Shown one piece after another: positions 11,643 to 24,488 of a DNA stretch of 63,146 nucleotides; the first letter of the stretch is position 1, and each line of letters opens with the position of its first letter. Source of the stretch: Byssochlamys sp. IMV 00236 (Eukaryota; Ascomycota; Eurotiomycetes; Eurotiales; Thermoascaceae); assembly GCA_001931875.2 (NCBI GenBank), contig MSJH02000389.1, positions 1 through 63,146 of the forward strand. The letters run 5' to 3'. Both the position numbers and the translations under genes were made by a program. A model generated the notes under the pieces. It made no database searches, had not been told where the DNA came from, and worked only from the letters and a program-made list of their open reading frames with translations.

Positions 11643-12434
11643 TTATCTCGATAACATTTCTATTAGAGTGTCTTCTCCAACTATACTGATGAGTTCCTCA
11701 ATGGCCTTATATTTCTTTTGCTCTGCATCTTCTTTTATAGATAATTGTTCAGCCTATATTTTTATTAACTACATGACTAATCTAAACATTTATCTATCCA
11801 ACTAACCTCAGCTGCTGCATCTAGCAGCATTTGTATACCGTTTGATTGAGTTGTATCATATTGAATAGATGTTTGGTCACGATTCTGAAAGAAACAGTTA
11901 AAGAAAAGAGGAGAGCACTTTGATAACTTTTATACATACATCTGAATTATATTCATTCCCCTTGTTAATATAAAACGCGCTATTGGAAGAATAACGGCGA
12001 AATCTAGTAGGTGCGTTAGATATTGAACATATTAGAGGAAAAATACCTTCGAGAATATCTAATAAATTCATCTTCAATCGTTTTAGCTGGCACACTATAA
12101 ACTGTTCCTCCATATCGCATCACTTCGTCTGCTGTTTCAAACATTACTATTTCGTCATTAAGCTCTACAGCAGCTGAAGATCTTCTATGTTTTGAAGGCT
12201 ACAAAGAAAGAATTATTAGTAGAATGTACCATAGCTAATGTCTCATGACTTTACTTGTAAATGTTCATGATGCTGTGGACACATCCAATCCTTTCCAGAT
12301 ATGAGATTGAATGGGGGACTCAAACAACTCGTATGCCACAACAACGAACAATAGTTGCATTGAAAGAGTTCTTTTTTTGTTTCTGGTGGTCCCTTTCGAC
12401 AACGATAACAAATCTCTGGTTGTGAATCAGACAT
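11643..12434 (-). CDS. Small PHD-finger protein resembling the C-terminal PHD part of Rco1/PHF12
   Basis: Five exons, minus strand: 12434-12255, 12198-12047, 12003-11940, 11884-11807, 11753-11643; 194 aa. Residues 8-55 form a PHD zinc finger (CYRC, CNYC, HTSC, CPQH spacing). Then comes a Lys/Arg-rich stretch and a segment with a GGTVYSVPAKTIEDEFI pattern that recalls the region after the second PHD in Rco1/Cph1/PHF12, subunits of the Rpd3S/Clr6 histone-deacetylase complexes. A Glu/Lys-rich C-terminal helix ends the protein. If the match is right, it is a stand-alone version lacking the first PHD and SIN3-binding part, so it may be a chromatin reader or a duplicated fragment. Intron 2 is only 43 bp. 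The start is the first ATG in frame before the finger. Confidence 0.7.
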
Positions 12435-12708
12435 AAATATAAAAAGAACAAAGAAAAAAAATAAATTGTAAACAAATCGACAATGTATCAGTCTATTAGA
12501 CAGACAGCATCCAATACATGGAGATATCATAGTATTTATAGAGCATTCACTAGCACTTACTTAGTATATTCTATTATTTGTTCCTTTATTTTAAACAAAT
12601 CTAAAGACAAAGGCCATTAAAGATGCACTTTACATCTTTCAAAAGAACTACAAGTAACAATGACTCTATACTTTATGGTTACTTTTTTGCTTAAAAAATA
12701 CGTGTTTA

Positions 12709-13457
12709 TTAAGCGCCTTTATATTTGTATTTTGTTCTCTCAAGTTCTTTTAATTCATTCTGTACTTGCTTCATTGTGGCGTATACAATGTAATATATGA
12801 ACAAAATAAATAAGGGTAAGCACCAGAATATGGTTTCAATCCTACTGCTCTTATATAGTAAGCACATATATGGTCCTATTGCTCCTAGAATACAAGATGC
12901 TACGCCCATAGGTAAAGTATGATTCAAATTGATTGATAACAGGTCAATTATTCCAAATAAATTAATATTGCATTTGACAAGTAGTGTAAGAAATGCAATA
13001 ACAATTGACAAAACACTGCTTGTGGCTGCCATTCGTAAAACTCCAGTAGACCCAAAGGTGCCTGTACCTGGAAGTTTTATGGACCCATCTGATTGAAATA
13101 GTAATACACCAATATACCTAACAGTATTAAACCATGTAAGCAAGTATATCATTCAAATGCATATGTAATACATTAAACAAACGAAACAACTAATAACAAG
13201 TAGCCCTTTCTGAAATCTAATCATTCAATACTCTTTCTTGTCTCTCTTTCTTTGTTCAAGTTACCAAAATATTCGAGTTTGCTTTGTCATTTTGATTACG
13301 AAGATCTTCAATGAGAGTTTCTTGTTCTTTTTCAACATTAGAAAAAAGGAGCTCTTTATCAATGAGATAATAATTCCCATTTACCTACTTCATCCAAATA
13401 TTCCACTTCATTCTCTAAATGAGCTTTTTCCCTTCTACGAATGTGCGTACCCTCCAT
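12709..13457 (-). CDS. Unknown four-exon multi-spanning membrane protein with N-terminal coiled coil
   Basis: Four exons, minus strand: 13457-13385, 13326-13265, 13209-13172, 13117-12709; 193 aa. Three introns of 58, 55 and 54 bp with GT-AG ends join in frame, and branch-like CTAAT/TTTAAT sequences are visible. The N-terminus starts MEGTHIRRREKAHLE and is a charged, heptad-like helix (about 5-45). About four hydrophobic segments follow (roughly 47-68, 85-107, 122-145, 155-175), and a short Lys/Glu-rich cytosolic tail ends in KYKYKGA. I do not recognise the family. The charged helix leading straight into the membrane suggests assembly with itself or with a partner. The single-ORF view shows only the last exon with a false N-terminus. 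Confidence 0.7.
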
Positions 13458-13927
13458 TGAAATTACAATTCTTTTGTAAAAGTGTAAGACTACAGCTACT
13501 CCGCTTGTAAAGAAAAAATGTTTAAGGCAAAAAAATTACATGTTCCTGCAAAGAAACAAATCAGGTGAATATATTATGCAAGTATCATAGACTCAAAGCT
13601 CTTTATTTGCCATATACGTGTAGACGCAGTAAGCACATGTCATGAGGCGCTTTTTAAAGTTAATTGACAAATAATTACCTTTGATACTTGAAATTTTCTG
13701 TAAAAAAGTGATTAAACTATTACAAATAAAGAGAATTAATAAGAGCACCAATGCTAGCATCGCCTTCTTACTTTTGCAAGAAGCTTAAAGCGTCATGTGA
13801 GTAAAGAAAGCGTCTTTTTGGTGACAAAAAAGAATGATCACGTGGAGATCACACGAAAGTCACGTGATTTTTACGCGACAAATATTTAAAAATATATAAA
13901 TTCTAGAGTTTAACGTTTCACAGCCGA
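13458..13927. other. Intergenic region upstream of tRNA-Lys with paired E-boxes
   Basis: No coding signal. Two CACGTG palindromes lie 16 bp apart (13839-13844 and 13861-13866), both inside longer ATCACGTG/CACGTGAT matches. An A/T-rich stretch directly precedes the tRNA. The palindromes fit bHLH (E-box/Cbf1-like) binding, either for the divergent membrane-protein gene or the tRNA region. Confidence 0.4.
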
Positions 13928-14000
13928 GCCCGGCTAGCTCAATCGGTAGAGCGTGAGACTCTTAATCTCAAGGTTGGGGGTTCGACCCCCCCGTCGGGCT
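13928..14000 (+). tRNA. tRNA-Lys (anticodon CTT), no intron
   Basis: 73-nt cloverleaf. The acceptor stem pairs GCCCGGC (13928-13934) with GTCGGGC (13993-13999), with one G-T pair, and U is the discriminator. A D-arm with TAGCTCAATCGGTAGAG (A box) and a T-arm GGTTCGACC (B box) are present. The anticodon loop CTCTTAA sits between TGAGA and TCTCA, giving anticodon CTT (Lys, AAG codons). A pol III T-run (TTTTT) begins at 14004. CCA is not encoded, as expected in eukaryotes. Confidence 0.95.
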
Positions 14001-14640
14001 AATCTTTTTCGAGTTTGATTTCGGGTAAACTTTTAAACGCCTATGCCATTTTTGGTATCTGCTAACACTGGTAACATTATATATGCATGCATATACAGGT
14101 TTCAATGATTTATCATTTATTGTAGCACCAATGACCATAATTAATTCTTTTTGGACTGCGAGATTAAGGTTTGCCCATTTAACGTTTGAACCATAAATGA
14201 AATGAAAAAATTCGTGTGAACTTGAACGCCCCTAATACAAGTTCTGTAAGATCAACAACTAAACAAAACTTTTATAGACATCATTTTCACAAACCGAAGT
14301 ATTGTTGACTCTGAAAGATATATTTCTTTTGCAAGTCATCATGACCCTTTATGGTGGTTAACATAAATGACTAAAAAATATTCTACAAGCATATAAACAA
14401 ATCGACTGATGTCTCTCTGGGAACCACGTATTTAGACCTCCACTACGCTTTGGTGAAAATACGTGCTCAAGGACTGATCTAATAGGCCTTTAAAAAATGG
14501 GATCAGAGACCAAAGGGGAGTCGCATTTTTTTCTTAAAAAAGCATTTCCAAAGTGTAGTAATGTTTTGCTGTCAGTGTCCAAATAATCATTGATATACTT
14601 TCGAATACTCTTTTTTTTTAAATCTTCTTTCCGTAGCCAT
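14001..14640. other. Non-coding flank between the tRNA and the Fanzor-like gene
   Basis: No credible gene. A hairpin-forming inverted repeat is present: CACGTATTT at 14425-14433 pairs with AAATACGTG at 14457-14465. A short ORF reading MRPVLHPAAERLIRNK begins at 14659 and may be the original N-terminus of the downstream element gene, now out of frame with it. Confidence 0.35.
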
Positions 14641-14789
14641 ACTTTTCTTTCTTTAATAATGCGTCCTGTCTTACATCCTGCAGCGGAAAGGTTGATTCGC
14701 AATAAAAACAAAATAAATTAGATGAACAACATGGTGACAATCAAGAGGAGGGCTCTACAGGTGCTTTTAGAAAAAGAAAAAGCAAGTTT

Positions 14790-17173
14790 ATGTATAGTTT
14801 AACATCGGCTTATATGCACGTTGTGCTTATTCGTATTCTCTCTTGGTTAGGTAGTCAAGCCAAAGACACTCCTGAACAGTTACAAGGAAAATCTGCCGCA
14901 AAGCTTTCTCGAAGAAGAGTTGAGGGTGACAATGTGCCAGGTCCAGTCTGTAAATCTTGCGAAAAACCAGGTCACAAATCTTCAAGAAGTCTTGAATGTG
15001 AACAACATTCGTTTTCGCTAAAAGAACTACTCCAAAAAGATCTTGGCAATTATCAGCGTTAAACCGTAACTATAACTCTCGACTCTTTTATTTTGAACAA
15101 TAACCATACACACACTGTTCGTAACAGGATTATCTTGTTATCATCTTTTCTTCGAGAAGTGGTATATAAGGCACAGATGTTTATCAACTTTTATATCTTG
15201 ACAAATGTACAAGCTTTAACTGCTGTTATTTTTGAGCAAAATTTCTGGTACAGAGTCTGTAGAGTAATTTATAGTAGATTGACAACTGAAGAGCTGCAAG
15301 AACTTTACCCAAATTTAGAAAATCTCTTACAATCATACCAAACCTTAATTCAGATGAATGGAGTCAACCTACATGTCGCTTTGAATGGTATTACGAACTA
15401 TGGTGAGGTGGTATCATCGGCATGCGAAACTATGGCGACATGCTACAATAATTACTATGTGGAATATTTTGAGAGCATACTAGCAAAATACTTTATATAT
15501 ATAATTCGAGCGAATTATAGGGCAAGTGCTATATACCTACTCAATGAATTACTTTACTAACTATATGAATATAGAATCTTCCTATAGGCATTATAAAGAA
15601 TATTGTTTATGATCATTTATTAGATAATCTACTTTTAAGGCAAGCAGAGCCACTTGTAATCCCTGAAACTTTATTACGAGATAATACCCAAATCATTCCT
15701 CGACTTACAGAGTTCATCAACGAATCCATCACACCGATTCGGAATGGATTATCAGCTATTCCTCTTGACAAAACAGCACTTTTTGTAAATCCTCAAGACA
15801 TTATTCCGGTATTTCGGTGCATTTTAAATATTTACGAACAACAACAACAACGTCCACTCCAGCCGAGAGTTTTCTCTCTCTTTCCAACACCAAGTTTCAA
15901 ATGGAGATTCATCAAGCTTGATGCACAGAACCTCCGTTCGTTTTTTCCTATGATCATGAATAATGACTTCCAAAGAAGACAAGCAAATGAAAGCCTATTC
16001 AACTATACTAGAATGTTATTTTTTTTACTGTTTCGACTTTGGCAAGTTGAAAATCAGAATGTAAGTATTCTGTTACTAGTCTTATCAATTGCACTAGCTT
16101 ACTTATTTATAGAATTCAAGATTTGACAGCACTGGCAAGTGAAGAAGGACGAATGTTTTTGAACTCCATATACACGGATGGTTACACTTGTAGAGTCTCT
16201 TTTGCTAAACACAAAGATGAAAATCCTTTTGGAGCTGTTAAGCTTCAACTACACGATTTTAATAATGAAGAAATCGATGATCATTTTCGAGTCTGCACTG
16301 TGCATCCCGGAAGAAGAGATACGTTCAACTCCTGTCATGATGGTGATGATTTTCGCCGCCTGACTACTGTGGAATACTATACTACTAGTGGCAGCCCTGG
16401 ACGGATGCGCAAAGAAGACAATAGAAAAATCAGAAATGGATTGAAGGAGATAGAAACAGATATTCCCACTGCAAAAACAGCAAACGTAGAACAGTTCACT
16501 CGCCACATTCAATACATCTTTACCAATCTTGATGCGTTTTTTGATTTTTACGATTTCACTGGTTCTGAAAAGTACGATAAGAACAGAAGGAAGAAAAAGA
16601 AAACCAGGCTGAATCGAAGAAAAAGAAAACGAATGTTAAACAGAAGAAACCCTGGGGTTGAACATCAACCACTTGAGCCAAGGTAAAATCTTTAGAGGTA
16701 TACCTGTTTCTCATTCCACTTAAAGCTAACTGATTCTCATAGCCATATCCATCGCCGTAAGTTTCAATTGGGTAATACCAATAAAATGCCTCTGGTTATC
16801 TTTGGTGATGGCTTGACAAACAAGTCTAGTGTTCGGTTTCGGGGCTTGAGAGAGGGAGTTTCAGAAAAAATACACAAGCATCTTTTGATTAAAGAGAGGT
16901 TGGGCGAATTGTATCTTTTAGACATTAACGAATTCAACACATCAAAGGTAAAATAAAAACAACTTTTATGTCTTGAAATGCTATTTAACCTTAGGTTTAT
17001 AGATTTGTAACTGTTCTTTGACGCGAAACCTTCGATACTTTATATCACTTGAATACGTTCCTATCTATTCGATATTAGTTTGCAACAACTGCAATATTTT
17101 TTGGAATAGGGACGTTTTAGCTGCAAAAAATATGTTTTTTATTGCTGAGGAAATTTGGGACGGAAACAATTGA
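14790..17173 (+). pseudogene. Decayed Fanzor-like (eukaryotic TnpB/OrfB) RNA-guided nuclease gene
   Basis: Reconstructed exons: about 14790-15525, 15588-16060, 16113-16682, 16743-16947, 17003-17173. An N-terminal zinc-knuckle-like CKSCEKPGHKSS is followed by a long helical region. The C-terminal half has nuclease-like landmarks in the right order: HPGRRDTF at the RuvC-I site (16303), VIFGDGL (about 16798), LLDINEFNTSK, then a split zinc ribbon (two Cys codons at 17006-17014, CNNC at 17081-17092) and WNRDVLAAKN, whose Asp (17111-17113) is the RuvC-III residue. Damage: an in-frame TAA at 15060 between two clearly coding halves, His instead of the expected Asp in the RuvC-I motif, and a frame disagreement at the exon 2/3 junction (16060/16113). 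The last exon is found only by splicing 16948-17002. I infer a transposon-derived gene that has lost activity. Family recognition is from memory of TnpB/Fanzor motifs. Element ends were not found. Confidence 0.65.
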
Positions 17174-17623
17174 CCCTCTATCTTCAGTAGACAAAGCGCC
17201 ACATCGAATGTGGTTGCTCCCTCAGGACGACTTTAAAGATGTTTACAGGTAAAAAAACATCACTTTGGTCATTTAGTATGTCTGATACTAATGTTCTTCT
17301 GTATCTGAATTTCCTTTTATATTTCTTACCAAAATAGGTAAGCAAGCACCTGAAAATTAATTTGATTCGTCCAAAAAAATTAACATTGTCTGAATTTAAA
17401 GTACGAATACTGTAGCACACATGTATGTCATCAATTCAATATCCGCTCATAGGCTTATGATACAAATGCTCTTTCTGGAAATGGCGACATTTGATTTGTC
17501 AATAAGGGTATTTTAGACGCTCGAAGAACAGTGCGACTTCGATCTCCACCGGGAATGACATTATTTTCCGGAAAGAGCGTATAAGAGTAAACTTTTCTGG
17601 GTGCGAACACAAAAGGACATTGA
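17174..17623. other. Intergenic: 3' flank of the Fanzor-like gene and upstream region of the IDE gene
   Basis: No coding signal convinces me here. It may contain the right end of the mobile element and holds the promoter of the metalloprotease gene. Short antisense ORFs lack supporting features. Confidence 0.4.
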
Positions 17624-20600
17624 ATGTTTAGACTTTTTACTCTTTCTTGTCTTCATTCTATGTAAAGCATTTTTTTAATAGCGTTTATTGTCTAATAAAA
17701 AGCATTCTAAAACGTCCTTTTTTATTTATAATAGTCGTCCTTATCCTTTGCATAACAATAGATCAAGACTTTTATTTAGATCAGCTTCTGAAATGATTAC
17801 AACTAAAGAAATACCTTCATCATCTACTTCAGATTGGGAACTCGTTGGAAACTACTGGTTATATAAAAAACCTTTGGAAAAGTCTGATAATGACGATCGT
17901 GATTATCGCCTAATCAAACTAGCCTCAAACGAACTTCAAGTGTTATTAGTGCATGATAAAAACACAGATAAAGCAAGCGCTGCCTTGGATGTACACGTTG
18001 GTCATATCAGTGACCCGGTAAGAATGAAGTTTTATGCATGTTCTATTAATAATTTATTTGCATATGTATAGCCTACTTTACAAGGATTAGCTCATTTTTG
18101 TGAGCATTTGTTATTTATGGGAACAGAAAAGTATCCTAAAGAAAATGATTATAATCAATACTTGTCAGAACACTCTGGTTTCTCTAATGCTTTTACTTCG
18201 GTCGAAGATACAAACTATTATTTTGAAGTCGCACATTCTCACCTCGAAGGTGCGTTAGATCGTTTTGCCCAGTTTTTTATTAGTCCTTTATTCTCGGATA
18301 GTTGTACTGAAAGAGAACTAAAGGCTGTTGACTCAGGTAACAGCGTGCTACACTTTAAAGAATCACATAGTTAAATATCATAAATAGAACACAAGAAGAA
18401 TAAGCAGCAAGATAGCTGGCGTATCTTTCAACTGGAAAAATCCCTTTGTAATCCAAGCCATCCTTATTGCAATTTTGGTACTGGTAACCTCGAGACATTA
18501 TACGAGAATCCCAAAGCGAATGGACAGGATATTCGTCAAGAGTTGTTGAAATTTCATGATACATATTACTCTGCAAATATCATGAAACTTTGTATCCTTG
18601 GAAGAGGTATTTACATAAGAGATATATATATATATATATATATTAGGCGTGTATGCTGATTCTTTGTTACAAGAATCGCTTGATCAATTGACAGAATGGG
18701 CTGTTGAAAAATTCAAGGATGTCCGTAACAAGAGCATCGAGCCTCCTAGTTTCCCTGATAATCCATTGACAAAGAAAGAACTCATGGTAGAAAGCGATTG
18801 CATTGTTTGATATGTTTTATTTATTTATTTACGCGTTTATTTAGAAACAAATATTCATCAAGCCTGTCAAGGACGTTCGTATACTCGAAATGACATTCCC
18901 ATTCCCTGATCAACGTCCTTTATATGCTGTTCAGGTAAATTTTCTCTTTGAAAATAGCTGAATTTATGCTAAAATGCATACATGATATAGCCCGGTAGAT
19001 ACTTGTCTCACTTGATCGGACATGAAGGACATGGATCCATTCTATCCTTGTTAAAGAAAAACGGCTGGGCAAACTATCTTCAGGTAGCTACATCTCATGG
19101 CGGTATCGGATTCGAGTTTATGAGAATCAGCATTGACCTTACAGAAGAGGGATTAAGTAAGTATTTCATAATGACATGGGTTTTCTTTGTGAAAAGAAAA
19201 GGGATGCTAATAAATAATTTGAACTATAGATCGCTATAAGGATGTTGTGGTTATTGTCTTCAAGTACATTGATCTCTTAAAAAAGAAAGGTATTCAAAGC
19301 CGCATCTTTGAAGAAGTACAATCATTAGCGTCCTTGGCATTCAGATTCAAGGAGAAACAACGACCATCTCAGTATACATCTCGCGTGGCTGGGTTAATGC
19401 AGCATGGGTATCCTTCTCAATGCATCCTTAGCGGTCCTAGTTTAATTCGTCACTATGATCCAGATCTGATCAAAGAAAACCTAAACTGGCTTCGCCCCGA
19501 CAACTTTCGCATTTTGCTAGCCTGCCAAAATCCCCCTGGTGGTGTCCAGTTCACACAGAAGGAGCGATGGTATCAATCAGAGTATACAGTCATTGATTTT
19601 GATAATGATTTCATCAATGTATGTGATAAGAAAGAAATTACAAGTACAGTATCTTATATAATCATATAGTCTTTGGAGAATCTTGAACCCGAGAATGCTT
19701 TGATATTACCTGGTGAGAACGCGTTTATTCCAACTAACTTTGAGATGAACAAGAAAGAGGTCGAAACGCCTGCCACGAAGCCTGATATTGTGGAAAACTC
19801 GCCTTTGCTTCGTTTATGGCACAAGAAGGATGATACCTTCTGGGTCCCTAGAGCGAATGTTTGGATATTGCTTCGATCACCACTTGCCTATGCTACGCCT
19901 TCCAACTGTGTCAAGACGCGTTTGTATGCCGATTTGCTAAAGGATTCCTTGAATGAGTATGCTTATGACGCTGAAGTTGCTGGATTGGCATACACTATTG
20001 AGAATCAACTCGAGGGCATGCTAGTAAGGAACACACGAAATAAGAGAGGCTTGAACAAAAGACTTACCGAATTTCATAGCTTGCTATCGGAGGTTATAAT
20101 GATAAGCTTCCCGTATTGCTAGAAAAAGTAGTCCAAAAGATGCGCAATTTCGAAGTGGATGTTGAACGATTCAAGCTACTCAAGGAGCAACTTCTTCGAA
20201 TCTATAAAAACTTTGCGCTCGAACCTCCTTACCAGCATGCACTGTACTACCATTCCTATTTGACACAAGACACAATGTGGACGAATGCCGAGAAGCTTAA
20301 GGAACTTGAAGTGATTACAGCCGAAGATGTCCAATCGTTTTATCCATCTCTGATCTCTCGCTTGCACATTGAAGCGCTTGTTCATGGAAATTTCTCCAGG
20401 GAGGATGCTCAAAAGATGCTCCATGACACCATCGATATTTTGAAGCCCAAGGCACTGCAGCCAAGCGAACTAATAGGTAATCGCAGCCTGATGCTTCCTC
20501 ATGGCAGCAAATGGGTTTACCAACGTGATGTCGAGGATCCCAATAATGTAAATTCAGGCATCGAATATGTCATCCAAGTGGGCAATATCACAGAGACTTC

Positions 20601-21546
20601 ATTGCGCGCCAAATTGACATTGTTGGCGCAGATAGCTCAAGAGCCCTGTTTTGACCAACTTCGCACGAAAGAGCAGCTGGGGTACTTGGTGTTTAGCGGT
20701 GTTCGCAAGCAGGTAGGCTCTATGGGTTTGCGATTTATCCTTCAGAGTGAACGAGATACTATCTATCTCGAAAACCGTATTGAAGATTTCCTGGATAAAC
20801 TCCGAGCACTTGTTGAGAAGATGACGCCCGAAGAATACGACGCTCAGGTTCAATCAGTCATTACCAAGAAGCTCGAGAAGGATAAGAATCTGGCGCAAGA
20901 GGGTAGCAAGTATTGGTCTCATATCCATTCTGGATTTTACGAATTTGATCAAGCGGAAAAGGATATTAAGGAATTGAAGGAGATCAAGAAGGAGGATCTC
21001 TTGGCGTTCATGTCCGAATACATTGATCCTTGCTCGTCCAAGTTCCGCAAGCTCTCTGTCCACATTCAGTCTCAAAAGGCTCAAACAGCACAGCCCAAGA
21101 AGTTTAAGGTTAACATTGAATCATTGCACACTTGTCTTGTCTCTCAAGGTGTTACCCGTCTGAGTATTGAGGATATCCGCTCTGCTGTCGAAAAAGGCGA
21201 TGCAGGTGAAGCCAGCATCGAAGCCAATCTCCGCGAACTGTTGACAGATGAAACGAAGGCAGAAGAAGAGGAAATCGAAGCACTGATGGCCAAACTGGTC
21301 ACAGCTATGCGTGAAACCGAATCGGTTGATGGATCTTTGGTGAACGTCAAAAGTCAAAAGACAGCACGTCGTTTGTCGATGGTTAGTCGACAACTAAATA
21401 ATAATGATAACGACCAAGATCAAAAAGAAAGAGATCACACAAAGCTCCCTGAAGGAAACAAAATTGTAACAAACGTGAGAGAGTTTAAGAACAGCTTAGA
21501 ATTGAGCCCAGCTCCTTGTCCTTTAATTGATTTTCAAGTTATTTAA
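17624..21546 (+). CDS. Insulin-degrading-enzyme-type M16 zinc metalloprotease with optional mitochondrial presequence
   Basis: Ten exons: 17624-17661, 17735-18017, 18072-18336, 18388-18606, 18647-18786, 18845-18934, 18991-19156, 19230-19618, 19670-20023, 20080-21546; 1136 aa. The inverzincin motif is HFCEH (H115, E118, H119), with the third zinc ligand E196 77 residues after H119, the same spacing as human IDE. Other landmarks are [26 protein letters not shown] and [15 protein letters not shown] family enzymes cleave short amyloidogenic or signal peptides and mitochondrial presequences. The first two exons add a basic, Arg-rich, acid-free N-terminus ([12 protein letters not shown]...) of mitochondrial type; a second in-frame ATG at 17793 begins MITTKE and would give a 1104-aa cytosolic form. 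The C-terminus carries an extra hydrophilic acidic region of about 100 residues before FKNSLELSP. Intron 4 contains a (TA)n run. The 3' end faces the malic enzyme 58 bp away. Confidence 0.93.
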
Positions 21547-21604
21547 ATGTTTGTAACGATAATAATAATAATAAAGAAAGTTGTATGCAGCGGTTGTATT
21601 TTAT

Positions 21605-23699
<2,095 letters not shown>

Positions 23700-24488
23700 G
23701 AAGAGTTTAAAAAAGGGAAATAATAAGAAAGAGAATATGTTTTTATTGTAAAAAGAATAAAAAAAATAGATTAGGGTTGTATACGTATATAATGATGACG
23801 CTGATATGAGACAATAAAAAAGGGAAATGCCCCCCTCAACTGTCATGATTTTTTGCATGATTATTTCTTGAAGCATGCTCATTCCACTTTTGGTGCTTGC
23901 CTAAAAGAATACTCATCGCTTGGAGACAGCTATATCTTAAAATAGTATTTATCTATGACAATAACAAAAGATTATATGAAATGAACCGACAATAACTTCA
24001 ACTCGGATACATCATCTGCTGTGAAGCAACAAAACTGTAAAGACAAGATAAAACTATTACAGCCAGTGTTGAATAACCTTGCTGTAAAAAACATTTGTGT
24101 CACCCTGCTGCTAGGGAAGAACCATCACTTCTTGGACAAGGTATGTACCATCAATTTTTCAATAGTTAATCAATGCCCAAAGGAAAAATGAAAGATGAGT
24201 TGGCATGAGTTATCTACAGCCTTTATTTTAATATAATACTCGGGCTTAAAAAAGCTTTTAACAAACTTACACCCTTGTGCAACTGATTGTTATCAACCAA
24301 GGCAAATCATCCAACGGATATAGACAATATAAGAGTGTTAAAGAAAAAAAAAATCATAGAATTGGGTCATGAATACAAAGCTGACTTTATCAAATGTGCT
24401 ATAATGAATAAACAAACAAGCCACTGTTATCAAAAATAATATATAAAATTCTGGAAATGTACAAATATACAGTAAAGGTAATGTTTTA
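23700..24488. other. Intergenic region without a recognisable gene
   Basis: Holds the promoter of the malic enzyme gene (A/T-rich with poly-A stretches next to the start) and the 3' flank of the AT-hook gene. ORFs here are short and lack domain or compositional support. Confidence 0.5.

Noticed and set aside
13238..13510. Plus-strand ORF of 90 codons
   Set aside because: It is the antisense shadow of exons 1-2 and an intron of the four-exon membrane protein on the minus strand.
18621..18646. TA repeat as a separate regulatory element
   Set aside because: It lies inside a short intron of the IDE-type gene and is explained as intron sequence.
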